A stretch of DNA of 64,000 nt, taken from the NCBI GenBank assembly GCA_018806915.1, contig JAGKQI010000102.1, positions 248,001-312,000 of the forward strand, given 5' to 3'. The notes beneath the pieces are model-generated. The model searched no databases and was not told the origin of the DNA. It saw only the letters and a list, made by a program, of their open reading frames with translations. The position numbers were made by a program, and so were the translations under genes. Shown in pieces: positions 60,760-64,000 of this stretch. Position 1 is the stretch's first letter, and every line of letters begins with the position of its first letter. The stretch is from Phytophthora colocasiae. Taxonomy: Eukaryota; Oomycota; Peronosporomycetes; Peronosporales; Peronosporaceae.

Positions 60760-63051
60760 ATGTCTAACACTGCTAATGCACAGAGACAATTGGTCGGGAC
60801 GGATTCCGTTCCTGAACCTGCTGACCATTTAGCTGACGATGGCGTGTCGGAGTTCACGCTTTACATCAGCATTTATCGCCTTCGAGCGGTTATTGGCATA
60901 CTTTTAATGGTCATTGTAGTACTTGGTGCAATGCTGCAATTTGCGGGTGATGGGGTCCGGATTGAAACCTTTCAAGATCGCGACACGGGCCCCAGAAGGC
61001 AGAAGGAGATGCTGGACAAGTACAACTCCATTTCCGGGGGACTAACCGTGCTGCTCTCCAAACCTCTCGATATGTTTCTGAGTATGGTTGTGTCGGTTAT
61101 TGTCCTATGTGTCGCCACAAAATGCAGTGTTCATCATGAAAATCAACGACGATATCTCGCAATGGGGGTTATTGGAGTTATGGGGTACCTGATGAACACA
61201 GGCTTCAGTGCGTTAAATGTCCAAGTAGTTTCTGGAGGAGTTCACCCTCGGATTATTTCATCTGATCTTACTGTGGAGAGTGGATTATTAGACTCTACCC
61301 AGCAGCTGGATGACCAAGGCCTGGTAACAACAGCATTCAGTACGGAATTCCGAGAAAATACACCAGGTAACAGTGTCCGTAATACGATTTTACGCACGTT
61401 ATTCGCAGAGACCGAGGAAGTTCCACCATGGTGCAACCGCACCGACGATTACGATGATCCATTCGATACCGTTTTGGCTACGTACGGATTTCCTGCAAGA
61501 TCGTGGCAGCAATATGCGCTTTCAAAAGCGTTGGGGCCTACTGCAACGTTAAGAATGCCCATGAATATGGATTCAGATCTCCCACAAGACCAAGAACTTC
61601 CAATGGACGAATCTATTGCTATAAATCTAGCTGTGTACTCTATGCTGGTGAGCGACAGCTTTTTTGGCTGGTGGGATGATGATCATGAGGCTTGGGATGG
61701 TGGTTCACGAGTGAACTACACAGGAACAACCTTGGCCTTGGCTGACTTTTTTAATCTGACAAAGCGCTCATCCCCAAATGCAACAGTTGCTAGTGATGTA
61801 CGCGATCGAGTTGTTGAATATTTTTCCAAGGCAGACAACAAAAGTGTCACGGACGAACTGGCAAAAATCGATTTTTCACGTGTTGATATTTCAGATACAA
61901 TTACGTTTGATGCTCTTACGGTCGAGATTCCGACGATAAAGTATGGCGAGCAGACAGACAATTCCTCAAGTTTGAATCCGTTCTACCTTTCACTTTCCGA
62001 GTTCCTTTGCAACGCAGTGACTTGCATATTGGATTCAGATATCAAGGAGTTCACAGCCTCTGGAATGGAAACTACGATCTACCCACGCGTACAGGCGCTT
62101 TCGATCTGTATCAACGACGAAGGAGGCGAAGAATTAGTAGTGGACTCCAAATACTACGAACCAAGTCAACTGTACCAGTCCTGTGACCAGCGATCGAACA
62201 CGTCAATGATTATTGTCAGCGTAGGCAAACGAATTGAAGGTGACTCACTTGAATCTAGTTCAGAAGAAGGCTATCCTGCCCGAGTTGTTAACGCTCGGAT
62301 AGTTTACTCGCTTTCTGTGGGGCGCTTGGCATGGACGCTGGAGGACCTGAGCGATACTTATGGCGCCGAATGTGCGAGTACAACTGGCTGTCGCGGAATT
62401 AGATTCCAGTTAGAAAGTGGAGACAACTTGCTGGTGAGTGAACACGCCATTCGGATGAGTTCTCTGAGCCCTATCAATTTAAACGCGAACTTCTTTTCGG
62501 TGGGAGACTCGCAATGGAAAATATTGGCAGGGACAGTGAAGGAAATGCGTGGAGCTGGAATGGACAAAGAGAGCAGACCAGCACTAATTGTTTTGCCACG
62601 TAATTTTAAGCGAGCAGATAATTCAATCGCAGAGTACATGCACCCGCAGGCCTGCGAGATACTTCTCGACAAGTATCTAAATCATGTCGAGAAAAACCAT
62701 CTTTATATTGAGCACACACTGCAGCCTGCGTACACGGCTGGGTTCTACTTCATTTTCCAGAATGCAGTGGTAACCAAGCAGGTGCCATCAAATATGAGTG
62801 TGTTCTCTACCAAGTCATCGCTGGCGTTTCTGGGGAATATCCAAGAGATGAACGTTCAAGCATCGATTCCAACAACAAATCTGCTTCTTGCCGTCGCAGG
62901 CTGTATCGCTGTGCTTATAGGTGGTGTTATTATCGTCATTTTGGGGAAACGTGGAGAACAAACACTCCTTGAACAGGGAACTGCAGCACAGCAGCTGAGG
63001 CGATCTCGAACCCAGACAAGTTCCCTCCATTTCTGCTACGCATGCGATTGA
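60760..63051 (+). CDS. Four-pass membrane protein, copy 2 (C-terminal tail frameshifted)
   Basis: 763 residues by the present frame. It aligns with copy 1 over nearly all its length, including the four hydrophobic spans, MGYLMNTGFSALNVQVV and EHTLQPAYTAGFYFIFQNAVV. Close to position 62990 the frame shifts: the sequence beyond (about 63003-63197) still encodes a copy-1-like tail (NPDKFPPFLLRMRLRD) but in another frame, and the present frame ends SLHFCYACD instead. The membrane part is intact, so a tail-less protein may be made. The leader before the first span is longer than in copy 1. The pair arose by tandem duplication. Confidence 0.85.
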   Translation: MSNTANAQRQLVGTDSVPEPADHLADDGVSEFTLYISIYRLRAVIGILLMVIVVLGAMLQFAGDGVRIETFQDRDTGPRRQKEMLDKYNSISGGLTVLLSKPLDMFLSMVVSVIVLCVATKCSVHHENQRRYLAMGVIGVMGYLMNTGFSALNVQVVSGGVHPRIISSDLTVESGLLDSTQQLDDQGLVTTAFSTEFRENTPGNSVRNTILRTLFAETEEVPPWCNRTDDYDDPFDTVLATYGFPARSWQQYALSKALGPTATLRMPMNMDSDLPQDQELPMDESIAINLAVYSMLVSDSFFGWWDDDHEAWDGGSRVNYTGTTLALADFFNLTKRSSPNATVASDVRDRVVEYFSKADNKSVTDELAKIDFSRVDISDTITFDALTVEIPTIKYGEQTDNSSSLNPFYLSLSEFLCNAVTCILDSDIKEFTASGMETTIYPRVQALSICINDEGGEELVVDSKYYEPSQLYQSCDQRSNTSMIIVSVGKRIEGDSLESSSEEGYPARVVNARIVYSLSVGRLAWTLEDLSDTYGAECASTTGCRGIRFQLESGDNLLVSEHAIRMSSLSPINLNANFFSVGDSQWKILAGTVKEMRGAGMDKESRPALIVLPRNFKRADNSIAEYMHPQACEILLDKYLNHVEKNHLYIEHTLQPAYTAGFYFIFQNAVVTKQVPSNMSVFSTKSSLAFLGNIQEMNVQASIPTTNLLLAVAGCIAVLIGGVIIVILGKRGEQTLLEQGTAAQQLRRSRTQTSSLHFCYACD

Positions 63052-63264
63052 GAGATCGAGTGGGTGAAGAAACAGAAGCGCTGGTGGATTCGCTTCAGTC
63101 CTTGCAGACAACACAAAAGACTTTATTGTTGGTGGGAAGTGAGTCATCCAAGATTGTGGATTCCACAACACAAACAACAGAATGTACTTACATATAGGAA
63201 ATGGATAAGCAAAATTGGTAAATTCGCTATGAAACATTTACACGCACAACGAAATTGTGTGAAC

Positions 63265-64000
63265 TTACAGATACGTAAGCCACTTTTCATCCTCCGGCTC
63301 CGCATCAAAACACCCCGTTGTCGCCAAATTCGCATACCATTTCGCAGCTGTACGAGCCGTGCGATTCAAATATGTCGATGGAACCGAGTAGACGCCCTTG
63401 TCACCGATGTTTTCAGGGAAATCGACGTAGTATAGCCCGTAACGAGGCGCGTAGGAACCCCATTCGTAGTTATCCAGTAGACTCCAAGCGGTGTAGCCGA
63501 TGATAGGGATGTTCTCTTCGTAGATAGCGTGATGAACCATCTCCAAGTGAGTACGGTAATACCACAACTGGTCCTGGTTATCGATGGTCTCGTTGCCACA
63601 CCATCCGTTCTCAGTTAACAGTAGATCTGCGCTCGTGTCGTATGAGTGTGCCCAACGAATGTACTCGATGTAGCTAGGCGGGAATCCAGAGTGATCGGTG
63701 CAACTGGTAGGGTTTGCAATACTCCCCGATCCGATGACCGAAGCGTTGTGCACTTGGGAGCTATCCACCCCCATATCCGCAAAATATCCATCCATTAGAC
63801 TTGAACATTTGGTTTCTGAGTGGTTTGAGTCACAATAGGTGATGAGGTTGGAGTAGTAGTGGTTGATCATGATGAGATCGTATGAACCCTTTACAAGAGC
63901 AGCTTCTTCGTCAGTGAAATTCGGGAGACGATTTCCAACACGTTCGCGCATCATGGGCGGATAGTCACCCGTGGTAAGTGGGGCGAGGAACCAGCCCGAA
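63265..64000 (-). CDS. GH1 beta-glucosidase, N-terminus beyond the right edge
   Basis: The C-terminal 245 residues of a glycoside hydrolase family 1 enzyme. It enters at GWFLAPLTTGDYPP, then YDLIMINHYYSN, the catalytic nucleophile block LLLTENGWCG, and GYTAWSLLDNYEWGSYAPRYGLYYVDF, all GH1 hallmarks. The acid/base Glu (NEP motif) would be upstream, outside the window. Sequons and Cys suggest secretion. The enzyme cleaves beta-linked glucosides such as cellobiose or plant glucosides. At its 3' end a perfect donor-like GTAAGT overlaps the last codons, so a further small exon is not excluded. Confidence 0.9.
   Translation of the reverse strand, partial: SGWFLAPLTTGDYPPMMRERVGNRLPNFTDEEAALVKGSYDLIMINHYYSNLITYCDSNHSETKCSSLMDGYFADMGVDSSQVHNASVIGSGSIANPTSCTDHSGFPPSYIEYIRWAHSYDTSADLLLTENGWCGNETIDNQDQLWYYRTHLEMVHHAIYEENIPIIGYTAWSLLDNYEWGSYAPRYGLYYVDFPENIGDKGVYSVPSTYLNRTARTAAKWYANLATTGCFDAEPEDEKWLTYL

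Noticed and set aside
63064..63435. Plus-strand ORF after the copy-2 membrane gene
   Set aside because: Partly the frameshifted tail of copy 2 and partly antisense of the GH1 gene.
1..64000. tRNA, rRNA or CRISPR features
   Set aside because: No tRNA-like A/B box pairs with cloverleaf context, no rRNA-like tract and no spaced repeat array were seen; a dedicated scan would be needed to exclude a tRNA.

Overview
The window is nuclear DNA of a plant-pathogen-like oomycete, most likely a Phytophthora or a close downy-mildew relative. The reasons are dense intron-poor genes on both strands, GT-AG introns of about 45-130 bp, a receiver-kinase fusion, a secreted Kazal inhibitor, a DUF1996 protein, and heavy invasion by hAT, MULE, mariner and Ty3/gypsy elements. 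The genus is inferred; no marker gene here settles it. Exon coordinates below were worked out by hand from splice signals and reading-frame continuity.

Region 1-10 kb holds a truncated helical protein (cut by the left edge), a membrane RING-H2 ligase divergent from a five-exon Ras GTPase, and an 899-residue fusion of receiver, NEK-like kinase, DEP-like and DUF547 domains. The first 11 codons and upstream DNA of that fusion gene are duplicated about 1.4 kb away, and the copy contains a precise 89-bp internal inversion. Region 10.5-13.6 kb is a MULE with a 9-bp target duplication and a Tc1/mariner element nested inside it.

Region 15-25 kb is ordinary gene space: an FCP1/SCP-like phosphatase, a BCL7-like protein, a small three-exon protein divergent from a long-form tRNase Z, a 494-bp hAT derivative, and a TTD14-like P-loop/CYTH protein. 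Region 25-34 kb carries three members of an unnamed repeat-domain family (one broken), an LRR/coiled-coil protein, and a pair of zinc-free medium-chain reductases, one intact and one frameshifted.

Region 34-43 kb is a secreted DUF1996 gene split by a chromodomain Ty3/gypsy retrotransposon (5-bp target duplication, near-identical LTRs, decayed interior), followed by a worn hAT remnant. Region 42.5-50.6 kb has two ribokinase paralogues separated by a 5.7-kb hAT element. That element has a perfect 8-bp target duplication and contains, beside its broken transposase, a purple-acid-phosphatase-like pseudogene on the opposite strand: an apparent case of host-gene capture, and the most notable system in the window.

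Region 50.8-64 kb returns to housekeeping genes: a CENP-X-like histone-fold protein, an FHA/Sfi1-type coiled-coil protein, ribosomal protein eL28, mitochondrial GatA, two tandem four-pass membrane proteins of unknown function with a Kazal inhibitor between them, and a GH1 beta-glucosidase cut by the right edge.
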